Shown here one piece after another: positions 34,873-42,069 of a stretch of DNA of 42,069 nucleotides. Source of the stretch: Kordiimonadales bacterium (lineage in GTDB: Bacteria; Pseudomonadota; Alphaproteobacteria; Sphingomonadales; Kordiimonadaceae); assembly GCA_015485385.1 (NCBI GenBank), contig WFTS01000040.1, forward strand, positions 1 to 42,069. The letters run 5' to 3'. The translations under genes and the position numbers were made by a program. How positions within the stretch are numbered: the stretch's first letter is position 1; each line of letters opens with the position of its first letter. The notes below the pieces were generated by a model. The model searched no databases, was not told where the DNA came from, and saw nothing but the letters and a program-made list of their open reading frames with translations.

Positions 34873-37488
34873 ATGGATTTAGATATGACCAACATCGAAA
34901 CCCTGCAAGAAAAGGCCCGGTCCCTGCAAGCACAAGGGCAAATGGCCGCCGCAGAAAAAATTCATTGGGAAATCGTCGAACTGAATGCTGCCGCCCTTGG
35001 TTCATGGCAATTCCTAAGTGCCCGCGCAGCAGGCAGAAAAGATTACCAAGCGGCGGCTCAGGCGATCCAAAACTATTTGAAAATTGATACGCTCTCGGCG
35101 CAGGCATGGCAGGGTTTGGGTATCAACTTAATGCACACCAAGCAATTCACTGAGGCGCTGGATGCTTTCAAAGAAGCCGTGACACTTCAACCTGGAAATC
35201 CGACCAATCTTCTATATCTGGCAGCTGCAGCACACCAGCTAAACAATATACAATTAACCACCGACTGCCTTTCCCTAGCCTTACAGCAAACACCAACAGC
35301 CTCCTTGGAAGGGCTTTCCGACAAAGCTGAACCGGTTTTGGCGGCCATATTGCGCGCCGCACCGACCTTGCTGGAAGACCATATTAAGAAGCTTACTCTG
35401 GTCGCAGGCCCCCTGACTGGCCACCTAAAAGGAGCCCACTGGAGAATGCACGAAAAAGCGGCCCCCGCTTGGGCAAAGCCCGACCAAAAACCTGAACGCT
35501 TTTTCTTGCCCAATCTCCCGGCCCAACCTTGGTTCGATGATAAGGATATCCCTTGGATCAAGGACATAGAAGCCGCTTATGATGATATCAAGCTTGAGGC
35601 AAACGCCGCCTTACCTATAGCAAGCGGCAGGCCTTATATAGGCTCACATATGGCTGAAAATCCACAGTGGGAAACTCTTGCGGGCAATCAAGATTGGAGT
35701 GCAGTACACCTTTATAATGGCGGCAAACCCGACCCGGAAATCGTCGCCAAATTCCCAAAGACACTCAAGGCGTTAGAAAAATTACCGCTCTGCCGGGTCG
35801 GGGAAGATCCGATCGAAATCTTCTTCAGCCTTCTGGCACCGGGCGCCCATATTGTGCCACATTACGGCACATCAAATGGACGCCTAACCGTTCATATGCC
35901 GATCACCCTAGAAGCTGGTAGTTGCAGCTTGCGCGCCGGTGATGAAACGCGGCTCATGAAAGCGGGAAAGATACTGGCATTCGATGATAGTTTCGACCAT
36001 GAGGCTCGAAACAGTGGTAATAGCCTCAGGATCAATTTGATCTTTGAGACATGGCACCCTGCCCTAACGAGCAAAGAGCAAAATCAATTATCAGCCATGT
36101 CTGAAGCTTATGATGCATGGTTTTCTGGACGCAGTCATCGTCTTGAATTTCTTGGCCTATCCCTAAGCGCCGCCGCAGAGGCTGACTATTATGTTATCGA
36201 GGCTCAGAAAGTTGCAAATAAAACACGGTCATGGGCCGCTGATGGACAAGCCGCACACTTACTTTCCCAAGCGCTTGAGATAAACCCACACCACAAAAAA
36301 GCTCTTAGCTTGATGGTGGATGTTGCGTTTGGGGCAGGGGACAATGCAAAGGGTCTTGGCTATTTGCGGCGGTTGGGAGCCCTTATGCCCAATCATGCGA
36401 GTATTCAGTATCGGCTCGCCAATGTGGAAGAACAAATCGGCGATGCGCAAGGGACCAGAACTGCCTATCTCCGCTGCTTACACGCCGACCCCACAAATAT
36501 GATGTCTTACTTGTATGCTGGATATTTTTTCGAACAACACGCCGCCAATAGCGAGGACAAAAACGCAACCCTCGATATTGCCGCCCAGCTTTATTCTATG
36601 GGACAAGATATCAGCAATCACCTAACCAACTTACATAGTGGTGCCTCGGCCAATCCTGAGACTCGCCGGCGATCAGCTTCCGCAGACGCATTGCTCGCGA
36701 AAACAACAGCGCGCCTTCACGCAGATGCGGTTGGAAAACGCGGCGGATGTATCAAAAGCGCCCTTTGGCCACAAAATTACTTAGGGACCGTGCCTTATCG
36801 TGACCCAGCGCAAAAACCCCATGTATTTTATATCCCCGAGATTAGGCCAATTCGCTTTATGGACCGCGCCGATATGAAGTGGGCCAACACAGTAGAGGCA
36901 GCCTTTGATGATATTAAATCTGAACTAATGGCCGTCCTAGACAGTGACAAACCCTTTGGGCGACCTTATCTGGATGCCAACATGCATCTGGGTAGTGCGT
37001 TTGACCCGATAAAAGGTACCATGAACTGGGTTGCCCTAGACCTGTTTCGAGATGGAATTGCCAACGAAGAAATGCTCTCTAAGTTCCCCAAAACACGGGC
37101 TGCCCTTAAAGCAGCACCGCTTGCCAGCTTTGGGGATGATCCGTTTGAAGTGTTTTTCTCACTGTTAAAACCTCATCAGCATATCCCCCCTCATTTTGGT
37201 CTGTCGAACCACGGCATTACCGTGCATCTGCCCATGATTGTGCCTGAAAACTGCAAAATTCGGGTCGATCAAGAATGGCGACGGTGGCGAGAAGGGGAAC
37301 TGATCGCTTTTGATGATGCTTTTGATCATGAAGCCATCAATGAAAGCGATCAATTGCGTGTTGTCTTGATATTCGAGGTCTGGCATCCAGACCTAAGCAA
37401 AGCCGAGCAAAATGCGATCAAACGCACCTTCAATGCGCGTGACATGTGGCTACAATCACGGCGCCTGCCGGTGTGCGATAACAATTAG
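34873..37488 (+). CDS. TPR protein with two aspartyl/asparaginyl beta-hydroxylase domains
   Basis: This 871-aa protein starts with TPR units (about 5-180, e.g. AQAWQGLGINLMHTKQFTEA). An AspH-type 2OG/Fe(II) domain (about 210-400), a helical TPR-like linker (440-560) and a second AspH domain (about 640-865) follow. Domain 1 has iron histidines H330 (VPHYGTSNGRLTVHMP) and H376 (FDDSFDHEA), and R386 for 2-oxoglutarate. Domain 2 has H774 (PPHFGLSNHGITVH), H819 (FDDAFDHEA) and R829. Both keep the Ser 11 residues before the first His (FFSLL). The Arg nine residues after it in human AspH is Thr in both. AspH enzymes hydroxylate Asp/Asn in cysteine-rich protein domains. The start may be ATG 34873 or ATG 34885. 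Confidence 0.85.
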   Translation: MDLDMTNIETLQEKARSLQAQGQMAAAEKIHWEIVELNAAALGSWQFLSARAAGRKDYQAAAQAIQNYLKIDTLSAQAWQGLGINLMHTKQFTEALDAFKEAVTLQPGNPTNLLYLAAAAHQLNNIQLTTDCLSLALQQTPTASLEGLSDKAEPVLAAILRAAPTLLEDHIKKLTLVAGPLTGHLKGAHWRMHEKAAPAWAKPDQKPERFFLPNLPAQPWFDDKDIPWIKDIEAAYDDIKLEANAALPIASGRPYIGSHMAENPQWETLAGNQDWSAVHLYNGGKPDPEIVAKFPKTLKALEKLPLCRVGEDPIEIFFSLLAPGAHIVPHYGTSNGRLTVHMPITLEAGSCSLRAGDETRLMKAGKILAFDDSFDHEARNSGNSLRINLIFETWHPALTSKEQNQLSAMSEAYDAWFSGRSHRLEFLGLSLSAAAEADYYVIEAQKVANKTRSWAADGQAAHLLSQALEINPHHKKALSLMVDVAFGAGDNAKGLGYLRRLGALMPNHASIQYRLANVEEQIGDAQGTRTAYLRCLHADPTNMMSYLYAGYFFEQHAANSEDKNATLDIAAQLYSMGQDISNHLTNLHSGASANPETRRRSASADALLAKTTARLHADAVGKRGGCIKSALWPQNYLGTVPYRDPAQKPHVFYIPEIRPIRFMDRADMKWANTVEAAFDDIKSELMAVLDSDKPFGRPYLDANMHLGSAFDPIKGTMNWVALDLFRDGIANEEMLSKFPKTRAALKAAPLASFGDDPFEVFFSLLKPHQHIPPHFGLSNHGITVHLPMIVPENCKIRVDQEWRRWREGELIAFDDAFDHEAINESDQLRVVLIFEVWHPDLSKAEQNAIKRTFNARDMWLQSRRLPVCDNN

Positions 37489-37546
37489 ACACCTAAAGCC
37501 TAAATTAGCATTTCGATAGCGCCCAGAGTAAAAAAGGATACGGCAT

Positions 37547-37577
37547 AAAAAACCGCGCCAGAGACATCTGAAGCAGT
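37547..37577 (-). terminator. Decayed terminator in repeat copy 1
   Basis: This copy keeps a run of six Ts and the CGCGG arm, but several substitutions weaken the stem compared with copies 2 and 3. Confidence 0.4.
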
Positions 37578-37618
37578 GTTTTGATGGCGCCCAGAGAGCC
37601 AAAAAACGGGTGCGGCAT

Positions 37619-37649
37619 AAAAAAACCGCGCCAGAAGCCTCTGGAGCGG
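37619..37649 (-). terminator. Intrinsic terminator in repeat copy 2
   Basis: On the minus strand, CCGCTCCAGA and TCTGGCGCGG pair (one mismatch) around GGCT, followed by seven Ts. Confidence 0.8.
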
Positions 37650-37691
37650 TGTTTTGATGGCGCCCAGAGAGCCAAAAAACGAGTGCGGCAT

Positions 37692-37722
37692 AAAAAAACC
37701 GCGCCAGAAGCCTCTGGAGCGG
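37692..37722 (-). terminator. Intrinsic terminator in repeat copy 3, next to tRNA-Arg
   Basis: The same hairpin and seven-T run as copy 2, starting 8 bases after the tRNA CCA end. This would be the first terminator met by the tRNA transcript. Confidence 0.85.
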
Positions 37723-37730
37723 TGTTTTGA

Positions 37731-37807
37731 TGGCGCACCGGGGAGGATTCGAACCCCCGGCCCCCAGATTCGTAGTCTGGTGCTCTATCCAGCTGAGCTA
37801 CCGGTGC
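37731..37807 (-). tRNA. tRNA-Arg (anticodon ACG)
   Basis: The 77-nt cloverleaf reads on the minus strand. The acceptor GCACCGG pairs with CCGGTGC. The D arm is GCTCAGCTGGATAGAGC. The anticodon stem CCAGA/TCTGG holds the loop CTACGAA (anticodon ACG, decoding CGN via inosine). The T arm GGGGGTTCGAATCCTCC follows, then discriminator G, and CCA is encoded. Terminator-bearing tandem repeats follow directly. Confidence 0.96.
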
Positions 37808-37922
37808 GCAGTCATCAAAGGCCGCCGTCAACAACCTGCGAGAGATCATTAAGTGGCGGTGTGCGGCGGAACCTAATAAGATTACTATATGAAAGCAAGC
37901 GTGAAATCGCTTTTTCTTGTTA

Positions 37923-38468
37923 ATGCCACAATTAACCAGTAGCGTGCCCACTTCAACCGCTTATATAGACTGGCTTTTTAGAGTGTCACACCCATATAAA
38001 CTCTGCGCTTATAGCGCCCTTTTTCTGATGCTGACAGCCTGTTCTGGCTTTGCGGGCGACTGGCCGAATCTTGCGGAGCCTTTTCCTGACCCAAAGGAGC
38101 GCGAGCGTGTGATCGAACATGCCAATCCTGTGGCTCCAACACGAGCACCCACCGAATCGCCCCTAACGTCATCCGATGCAGTAAAACTGCTCAAGGCCAT
38201 CCAAACACAATTTGCGAAGGATACATCCGCATACAAAGGGGCTAAGGCCCATTTCGCAGCTGCTATGGGCGAGGATAAAACTGACTATTGGAACGAAGCC
38301 CAGCTTGCTCTTACCCGCCTTAGCCATACCGCCAGCAGATTAGATGCTATCTTGAATGCTGATACTATAAAATCCAGCGATGTTTGGATGCGCGTTTTAC
38401 GGCTGAAAAAAGAACAAGATACTTATCTTGTTAAAGAACGCAGATTACTTGCGGGGATCAAACCTTAA
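37923..38468 (+). CDS. Putative lipoprotein of unknown function
   Basis: The protein is 181 aa from ATG 37923. A lipobox LMLTAC is preceded by a hydrophobic stretch (KLCAYSALFLMLTACSG). The n-region is long from this ATG. A GTG at 37983 would give an ideal 20-residue lipoprotein leader (VSHPYKLCAYSALFLMLTAC) and is a strong alternative start. The mature part is Pro-rich at first (NLAEPFPDPKERERVIEHAN), then helical (DYWNEAQLALTRLSHTASRL). No family is recognised. Its stop is 4 bases from the stop of the convergent peptidase gene. Confidence 0.6.
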   Translation: MPQLTSSVPTSTAYIDWLFRVSHPYKLCAYSALFLMLTACSGFAGDWPNLAEPFPDPKERERVIEHANPVAPTRAPTESPLTSSDAVKLLKAIQTQFAKDTSAYKGAKAHFAAAMGEDKTDYWNEAQLALTRLSHTASRLDAILNADTIKSSDVWMRVLRLKKEQDTYLVKERRLLAGIKP

Positions 38469-38472
38469 AGAT

Positions 38473-39363
38473 TTACGGTTCAACAGCCTTTTCAATAGCG
38501 CGCACGACACAATCAGCCGCCAGCGTACCAACTAAAGCGAGCGTGGGCGCTAGCTCACCGTCAACCTGCTTATCCCCGGTGGCCATCGCAAACACAGTGT
38601 CCCCGTCAAAGGGTGTGTGGATGGGCCGGATAGAGCGCGCATACCCATCCTGCGCCATCATCGCAAGCCGTGTACATCCTGCTTTATCAAGGGCGAGATT
38701 GGTTGCCACCGCGCCGATCGTTGTATTGGTCCCGACAAAGCCTAGTTTGGGCATATCTACTACGCCGTGGGTGTGATCCCCATTCGCAATACCAAAGCTA
38801 TTCACCGCTACAATCGCCGATACAATAATGCCGTCCTCGGTCACCAAACTTGCACTGGCTATACCACCCGTGGCTGCGCCCGCTGTGGCACCGTAACCAG
38901 CCCCTGCCTTGCCGTGTGCAACCTTAGAGCTTATGGCCCCTAGCGCTTCCACGCCAAGCGCCCTGTAAGGGGGCTCAGTGCCCCAGTTTTTGTCGCCGCC
39001 GTTCATGAGGTCAAACAGAATGGCTGAAGGTACCACGGGGATCGTACGGGGGCCAAAAGGCAACCCTATGCCTTGCTCAGAAAGGCACGCGCTGACACCG
39101 TCGGCTGCAGCAAGGCCAAAAACAGAGCCTCCCGCCAAAACAAGCCCATGCACTTTCTCTACAAGGCATGTGGGGTCAAGTGCATCCGTATCTCGGGTGC
39201 CGGGGCCACCGCCCCTAACATCGACCCCCATCACGATAGGGTTATCAGGCATAATCACTGTCACACCAGTTTGCACCAAAGCGTCATGGGCTTGACCAAC
39301 TTTCAGGCCCTTCACATCGGTAAAGCGGTCTCTCTCACCCGGTTTTGCCAGTATTTGCACCAT
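38473..39363 (-). CDS. P1-family (S58, DmpA-like) peptidase
   Basis: This 296-aa Ntn-hydrolase-fold protein has the DmpA/BapA layout: GVTVIMPDNPIVMGVDVRGG, LAGGSVFGLAAADGVSACL, KAGAGYGATAGAATGGIASA and the self-cleavage region FVGTNTTIGAVATNLALDKA. Family members cut themselves before a Ser/Thr that becomes the nucleophile; here the Thr after Asn in GTNTTIG is the likely one. They hydrolyse beta-peptides, D-amino-acid amides or N-terminal residues. No signal peptide is seen. It follows the histidine kinase by 6 bases and is probably co-transcribed with it. Confidence 0.88.
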   Translation of the reverse strand: MVQILAKPGERDRFTDVKGLKVGQAHDALVQTGVTVIMPDNPIVMGVDVRGGGPGTRDTDALDPTCLVEKVHGLVLAGGSVFGLAAADGVSACLSEQGIGLPFGPRTIPVVPSAILFDLMNGGDKNWGTEPPYRALGVEALGAISSKVAHGKAGAGYGATAGAATGGIASASLVTEDGIIVSAIVAVNSFGIANGDHTHGVVDMPKLGFVGTNTTIGAVATNLALDKAGCTRLAMMAQDGYARSIRPIHTPFDGDTVFAMATGDKQVDGELAPTLALVGTLAADCVVRAIEKAVEP

Positions 39364-39369
39364 ACTTTA

Positions 39370-40773
39370 TCACCCCTCGCCTTGATCATCACCCGGCAGA
39401 CATATTTTAAAACTACTACCGTCTTTGCTTGAAGCCTCAAGGGCGATCTGCCCACCATGCGCCAGAATAATATCGCGCGCAGAAGCCAAACCAAGCCCTG
39501 TGCCGCCCGCGCGGGTAGATGTAAACGGCTTGAACAGCGTTGGCCGAATTTGATCTGGGATGCCCGGCCCTTTATCTGTCACCTTAATATGGCTTGTTCC
39601 GTCAGGATCGACCGATGCCGTAATGATGATAGAGCCTGTCTCGCCCTGTGCTTCACCTGCATTTCGGCACAAATTTAGAAACACGCGGTGGATCTGCTCA
39701 GGGTCTGCATAGATTTTCACGTCTTCTGGGACATCCACTATAAAATCGAACCCACCCTTATCCATATAGCCAAGCGACATACCAACATCGCGCACCGTAT
39801 CCGCAAGGCCTATCGACTGCTTTTCAGGCACTGGCTCATCGGCCTTGCCGTGTCTAAGCGTGCCCTCACACAGCGCCACTGCCCTGCTAACAGCCGTCAT
39901 CAAACGGCGTGAAACTTTTTGCACATGGGGGTGGTCAACCCGTTGCAGCGCATCTGTCGCCAACTGCGCGGTTGTGAGAATATTTCGAAGGTCGTGATTT
40001 ATCTTTGCAACCGCCTCTCCCAGCGATGCCAGCCGGGTTTTCTGGTGCAGGCTTTGGCGCAATTCTTCCTGCATCCGGCACAGTTCGCGCTCAACCAGCC
40101 CAATTTCATCTGGGCGAACCGTAGTTGCCTTCATGCGTGTTGCGGCCTCTGGGTGGCGGCGAAACGAGACAATACTGTCTTTCACCCGCCGCATTGGGCG
40201 CACCATAAGCCAGTGCAGCGATAGATAGACCAAAATCCCGATAAAGATCGAAATAACAAGCGACAGGGCCAGAATATTATTAGAATGGGTTGCAAGTGCC
40301 CGGTATAGATCGCCTTCATCCATAGTTATTTCAAACAGCCGGGTGCCTGGTGTCATGGCGTTGCCCACAACCCGTATCACCCGTTCGCCCCGTGCATCTA
40401 AGGTTTCAAATGCATCTGAAATTAACGAGCCAAGCGAAGGCTGACGCATATCATAGTTAGCATCCACTTCTGTTGGCATCACCGTGAAACCTAGCAAAAA
40501 GCTTTTATCTTCCCGGCGCACCACCACAGATATAACCCCTGCCGTATTTAACAGCCGCCGCTCCAATTCTGGGCTGACGGAATTATTCGGTGCTGCCTCA
40601 AGGGCAAGGGCCGCAATCTCTGCGTTTTCAAGGCGCTTCTCAAGGAATTCTTGCCGAAAGGTTGCGATAGACGGCAAATAGACAAAAACCGCCACTGCCA
40701 TCACAAATGTGAAGGTCAGGATCAACAAGCGTGATCGTAGGCTGGACGTGACTGGTCTATAATGCTCAGGCAT
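39370..40773 (-). CDS. Membrane sensor histidine kinase with HAMP domain
   Basis: The 467-aa protein has helix 1 (about 15-35, LLILTFTFVMAVAVFVYLPS), a periplasmic region (36-165), helix 2 (about 168-188, ILALSLVISIFIGILVYLSL), HAMP (VRPMRRVKDSIVSFRRHPEA) and a kinase core. The core has H-box KINHDLRNILTTAQLATDAL, N-box NLCRNAGEAQG, G1 VTDKGPGIP and G2 GGTGLGLASARDI. The H-box HDLRN is the kind seen in many alphaproteobacterial kinases. The signal is unknown. No response regulator is adjacent, so it is an orphan kinase that precedes the P1-family peptidase gene. Confidence 0.9.
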   Translation of the reverse strand: MPEHYRPVTSSLRSRLLILTFTFVMAVAVFVYLPSIATFRQEFLEKRLENAEIAALALEAAPNNSVSPELERRLLNTAGVISVVVRREDKSFLLGFTVMPTEVDANYDMRQPSLGSLISDAFETLDARGERVIRVVGNAMTPGTRLFEITMDEGDLYRALATHSNNILALSLVISIFIGILVYLSLHWLMVRPMRRVKDSIVSFRRHPEAATRMKATTVRPDEIGLVERELCRMQEELRQSLHQKTRLASLGEAVAKINHDLRNILTTAQLATDALQRVDHPHVQKVSRRLMTAVSRAVALCEGTLRHGKADEPVPEKQSIGLADTVRDVGMSLGYMDKGGFDFIVDVPEDVKIYADPEQIHRVFLNLCRNAGEAQGETGSIIITASVDPDGTSHIKVTDKGPGIPDQIRPTLFKPFTSTRAGGTGLGLASARDIILAHGGQIALEASSKDGSSFKICLPGDDQGEG

Positions 40774-41108
40774 ATAGCTGTTTCAACTCATTCACGCTAG
40801 AAATGCAAGTAAACAAAGTAGAATTGCGCCTGTTGGCTTACCCATAAAAGGCACACTATTAACCATCTGCTGCATACGGTTTCACACTGAAATACAGTCC
40901 AAGCGATCTTCAATATCTTCAAAAATATGTGGCGTCACAGACGCAGTAGCAGACAGCTTGCATGTTTTTATGCTACAAAGCGGCTTCAGGTGAGGAATAT
41001 AGCGCTTCTGCGGTTGACTCTAATCTCAGGCCTCGGTATACACGCGCTCGAAATTTGATCGCCCAGCCAAAACCCTATCAGGCTGAGTGAATAGCTGGAG
41101 TAAAACAA
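40774..41108. other. 335-bp gene-free region before rpmH
   Basis: The divergent promoter region of the kinase (minus) and rpmH (plus). Apart from the rpmH promoter, no credible gene, repeat or hairpin was recognised. A 42-aa frame inside it overlaps that promoter and is not called. Confidence 0.6.
41014..41042 (+). promoter_or_regulatory. Sigma-70-type promoter of rpmH
   Basis: TTGACT (41014-41019) and TATACA (41037-41042) are separated by exactly 17 bases, 66 bases before the rpmH ATG. It is one of the best matches to the consensus in the window, as expected for a ribosomal-protein gene. Confidence 0.75.
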
Positions 41109-41243
41109 ATGAAACGCACTTTTCAACCTAGCGTGCTGGTACGCAAGCGTCGTCATGGTTTCCGTGCTCGCAAGGCAACCGTTGGTGGCCGCAGAATTTT
41201 AGCAGCCCGTCGCGCACGGGGCCGCAAACGGCTTTCCGCTTAA
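41109..41243 (+). CDS. rpmH: Ribosomal protein bL34
   Basis: The 44-aa, strongly basic protein begins [19 protein letters not shown] and ends [12 protein letters not shown], matching bL34 of the large ribosomal subunit along its full length. It heads the conserved rpmH-rnpA-yidD order. A terminator-like hairpin between it and rnpA probably sets higher rpmH output. Confidence 0.97.
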   Translation: MKRTFQPSVLVRKRRHGFRARKATVGGRRILAARRARGRKRLSA

Positions 41244-41290
41244 AGCGTGATGCTGTTGGCTCGCTTTTTGGGCCATTATACGATATTTGA

Positions 41291-41321
41291 AAAGCCGACC
41301 GTGATTTTCCGGTCGGTTTTT
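41291..41321 (+). terminator. Intrinsic terminator or attenuator after rpmH
   Basis: CCGACC and GGTCGG form a 6-bp stem (41295-41316) followed by five Ts. It lies between rpmH and rnpA, where partial termination is common. Confidence 0.75.
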
Positions 41322-41353
41322 CAGTTTTAGACCATCATTGATCGAAGAAGTCT

Positions 41354-41779
41354 GTGACCAGCGAACCAACATTAGCCCTTGCTCGCATAAAAAAACGGCC
41401 AGAGTATCTGGCGGTCGCGGCGACGAGGCGCAAATGGGTAACGCCTGCTTTCATTTTACAAGCAAAGCCTGGCACAACCGATTCGCCGCCAAAAGTTGGT
41501 TTCACTGCATCAAAAAAGGTGGGCAACGCTGTTATTCGCAGCCGTGCGCGGCGGCGCTTGAAAGAAGTGGCCCGGCTGGTAATGCCGCACCACGGCGCTA
41601 TGGGGTGGGGCTATGTTGTGATCGCTCGGCAGGCCTCTGTTAGCTACCCATTTGAGAAATTGTGCGATGATATGTGCTGGGCCCTTGCAAAACTAACCAG
41701 CAGCGCCGATTTAAAGCCAAGTGGCAACAAAAAACGCCGCAAAGGCGCACAACGCAGCGATAGTGATAAAGGCCAATGA
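41354..41779 (+). CDS. rnpA: Ribonuclease P protein component
   Basis: RnpA is the protein subunit of RNase P and assists the catalytic RNA in cutting pre-tRNA leaders. The 141-aa basic protein has the family core [20 protein letters not shown] then RRLKEVARL, which includes the RNR-like [10 protein letters not shown], and the ending [20 protein letters not shown]. The last 25 residues ([20 protein letters not shown]) form an extra basic tail. The start is GTG with GAAG 6 bases upstream. It lies 7 bases before yidD. Confidence 0.9.
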   Translation: MTSEPTLALARIKKRPEYLAVAATRRKWVTPAFILQAKPGTTDSPPKVGFTASKKVGNAVIRSRARRRLKEVARLVMPHHGAMGWGYVVIARQASVSYPFEKLCDDMCWALAKLTSSADLKPSGNKKRRKGAQRSDSDKGQ

Positions 41780-41786
41780 GCAATTA

Positions 41787-42069
41787 ATGACAAGCCCCAC
41801 ACCAAAACCCAAAAGAAAATTGTCCCCTTTGGCCTATGTTTTTCTGGGTATTGTGACGTTTTACCGGCTTTTCATTTCGCCGCTTTTAGGGGCCAGTTGC
41901 CGGTATCAACCCACATGCAGCGCATACGGACTAGAGGCAATTTCGCACTATGGAGCGCTCAAGGGTGGCTGGTTAACGCTCAAGAGAATTGGCCGATGTC
42001 ATCCTTGGGGTGGATTTGGTTATGATCCTGTGCCAAAAAGCGCGGGGCCAAAAAGCGCGGGGCCAAAAA
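41787..42069 (+). CDS. yidD: Membrane protein insertion efficiency factor YidD (C-terminus cut by window)
   Basis: YidD is a small amphipathic membrane-associated protein near YidC that aids insertion of inner-membrane proteins. The visible 94 codons contain the family core [20 protein letters not shown] and the following [20 protein letters not shown], then [15 protein letters not shown]. The start is ATG 41787. The last visible residues repeat ([11 protein letters not shown]) because of a 15-bp direct repeat at the window end. The stop lies beyond the window. Confidence 0.92.
   Translation, partial: MTSPTPKPKRKLSPLAYVFLGIVTFYRLFISPLLGASCRYQPTCSAYGLEAISHYGALKGGWLTLKRIGRCHPWGGFGYDPVPKSAGPKSAGPK

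Larger units (their letters stand above)
37517..37730 (-). repeat. Three tandem 68-73-bp repeats abutting the tRNA-Arg 3' end
   Basis: The copies are 37517-37584 (68 bp, diverged), 37585-37657 and 37658-37730 (73 bp each, one difference between the last two). Each starts with a TGGCGC-like sequence on the plus strand (TAGCGC in the first copy), identical to the start of the adjacent tRNA 3' end (CGCCA on the minus strand). Each of the two full copies carries an intrinsic terminator. The likely origin is duplication of the tRNA 3' end plus its terminator. Confidence 0.9.

Noticed and set aside
37517-37730. CRISPR-like direct repeats
   Set aside because: The units are 68-73 bp, adjacent without spacers, tied to the tRNA 3' end, and carry terminators. 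No cas genes are present.
37505-37951. Minus-strand open frame of 148 codons with repeated APEASGAVF-like segments
   Set aside because: It crosses the tRNA-Arg gene and its tandem repeats; the protein repeats only reflect the DNA repeats.
40962-41090. 42-codon plus-strand frame upstream of rpmH
   Set aside because: It overlaps the strong rpmH promoter, has no Shine-Dalgarno sequence and resembles nothing known.
41787-42069. 15-bp repeat AAAAAGCGCGGGGCC at the yidD end as a regulatory element
   Set aside because: It lies in the coding frame (KSAGP units) and is cut by the window end, so it cannot be judged.

Overview
The window is chromosomal DNA of an alphaproteobacterium. The evidence is the gene order tsaB-rimI-fur-plsC-miaB-phoH-ybeY-corC-lnt, together with a MucR/Ros regulator, a RegB/RegA redox two-component system, a DUF3126 protein, a group III truncated haemoglobin and a BTLCP/LapG-type protease. 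Base composition looks near 50% GC by eye. I cannot name a genus; a marine lineage such as Kordiimonadales is a guess. No phage, IS element, plasmid module or CRISPR array was seen.

Layout. 1-8.9 kb: a mostly minus-strand housekeeping block for lipoprotein acylation (lnt, cut by the window edge), CorC, rRNA maturation (ybeY), phoH, tRNA modification (miaB, tsaB, rimI), phospholipid synthesis (plsC) and metal regulation (fur). A mucR gene and a divergent TusA-like gene sit between fur and rimI. 8.9-14.4 kb: a secreted polysaccharide deacetylase, an Nfu-type Fe-S protein, a TetR regulator with a candidate operator, a class A penicillin-binding protein and a truncated haemoglobin. 14.5-20 kb: a YgjP-type metalloprotease, a YcgN cysteine-cluster protein and a SCO copper chaperone; on the other strand, an ankyrin protein, a CobD/CbiB-like membrane protein and RegB-RegA. 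SCO proteins and RegBA are also neighbours in phototrophic relatives, so this stretch looks redox and respiration related. 20-25 kb: three proteins with c-di-GMP-type folds or partners. They are a degenerate GGDEF/EAL-like protein, a LapG-like protease and a membrane HD-GYP protein lacking the HD pair; a solitary Hpt protein follows.

25.6-37.5 kb is the most unusual region. It holds a TPR-2OG/Fe(II) oxygenase, a stand-alone 2OG/Fe(II) oxygenase, a TPR-sulfotransferase translationally coupled to a SAM methyltransferase, a large TonB-dependent receptor, and a TPR protein with two complete aspartyl/asparaginyl beta-hydroxylase domains. I propose that this is a TonB-receptor-linked system that modifies proteins or peptides by hydroxylation, sulfation and possibly methylation. 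The cluster is seen in the sequence; the function is inference.

37.5-42 kb: tRNA-Arg(ACG) followed by tandem 68-73-bp repeats, two of which carry an intact intrinsic terminator; a putative lipoprotein; a P1-family (DmpA-like) peptidase; a membrane histidine kinase; and the conserved rpmH-rnpA-yidD block, with a clear promoter before rpmH and yidD cut by the window end. The two gene-free stretches over 300 bp (34342-34872 and 40774-41108) are described as features.
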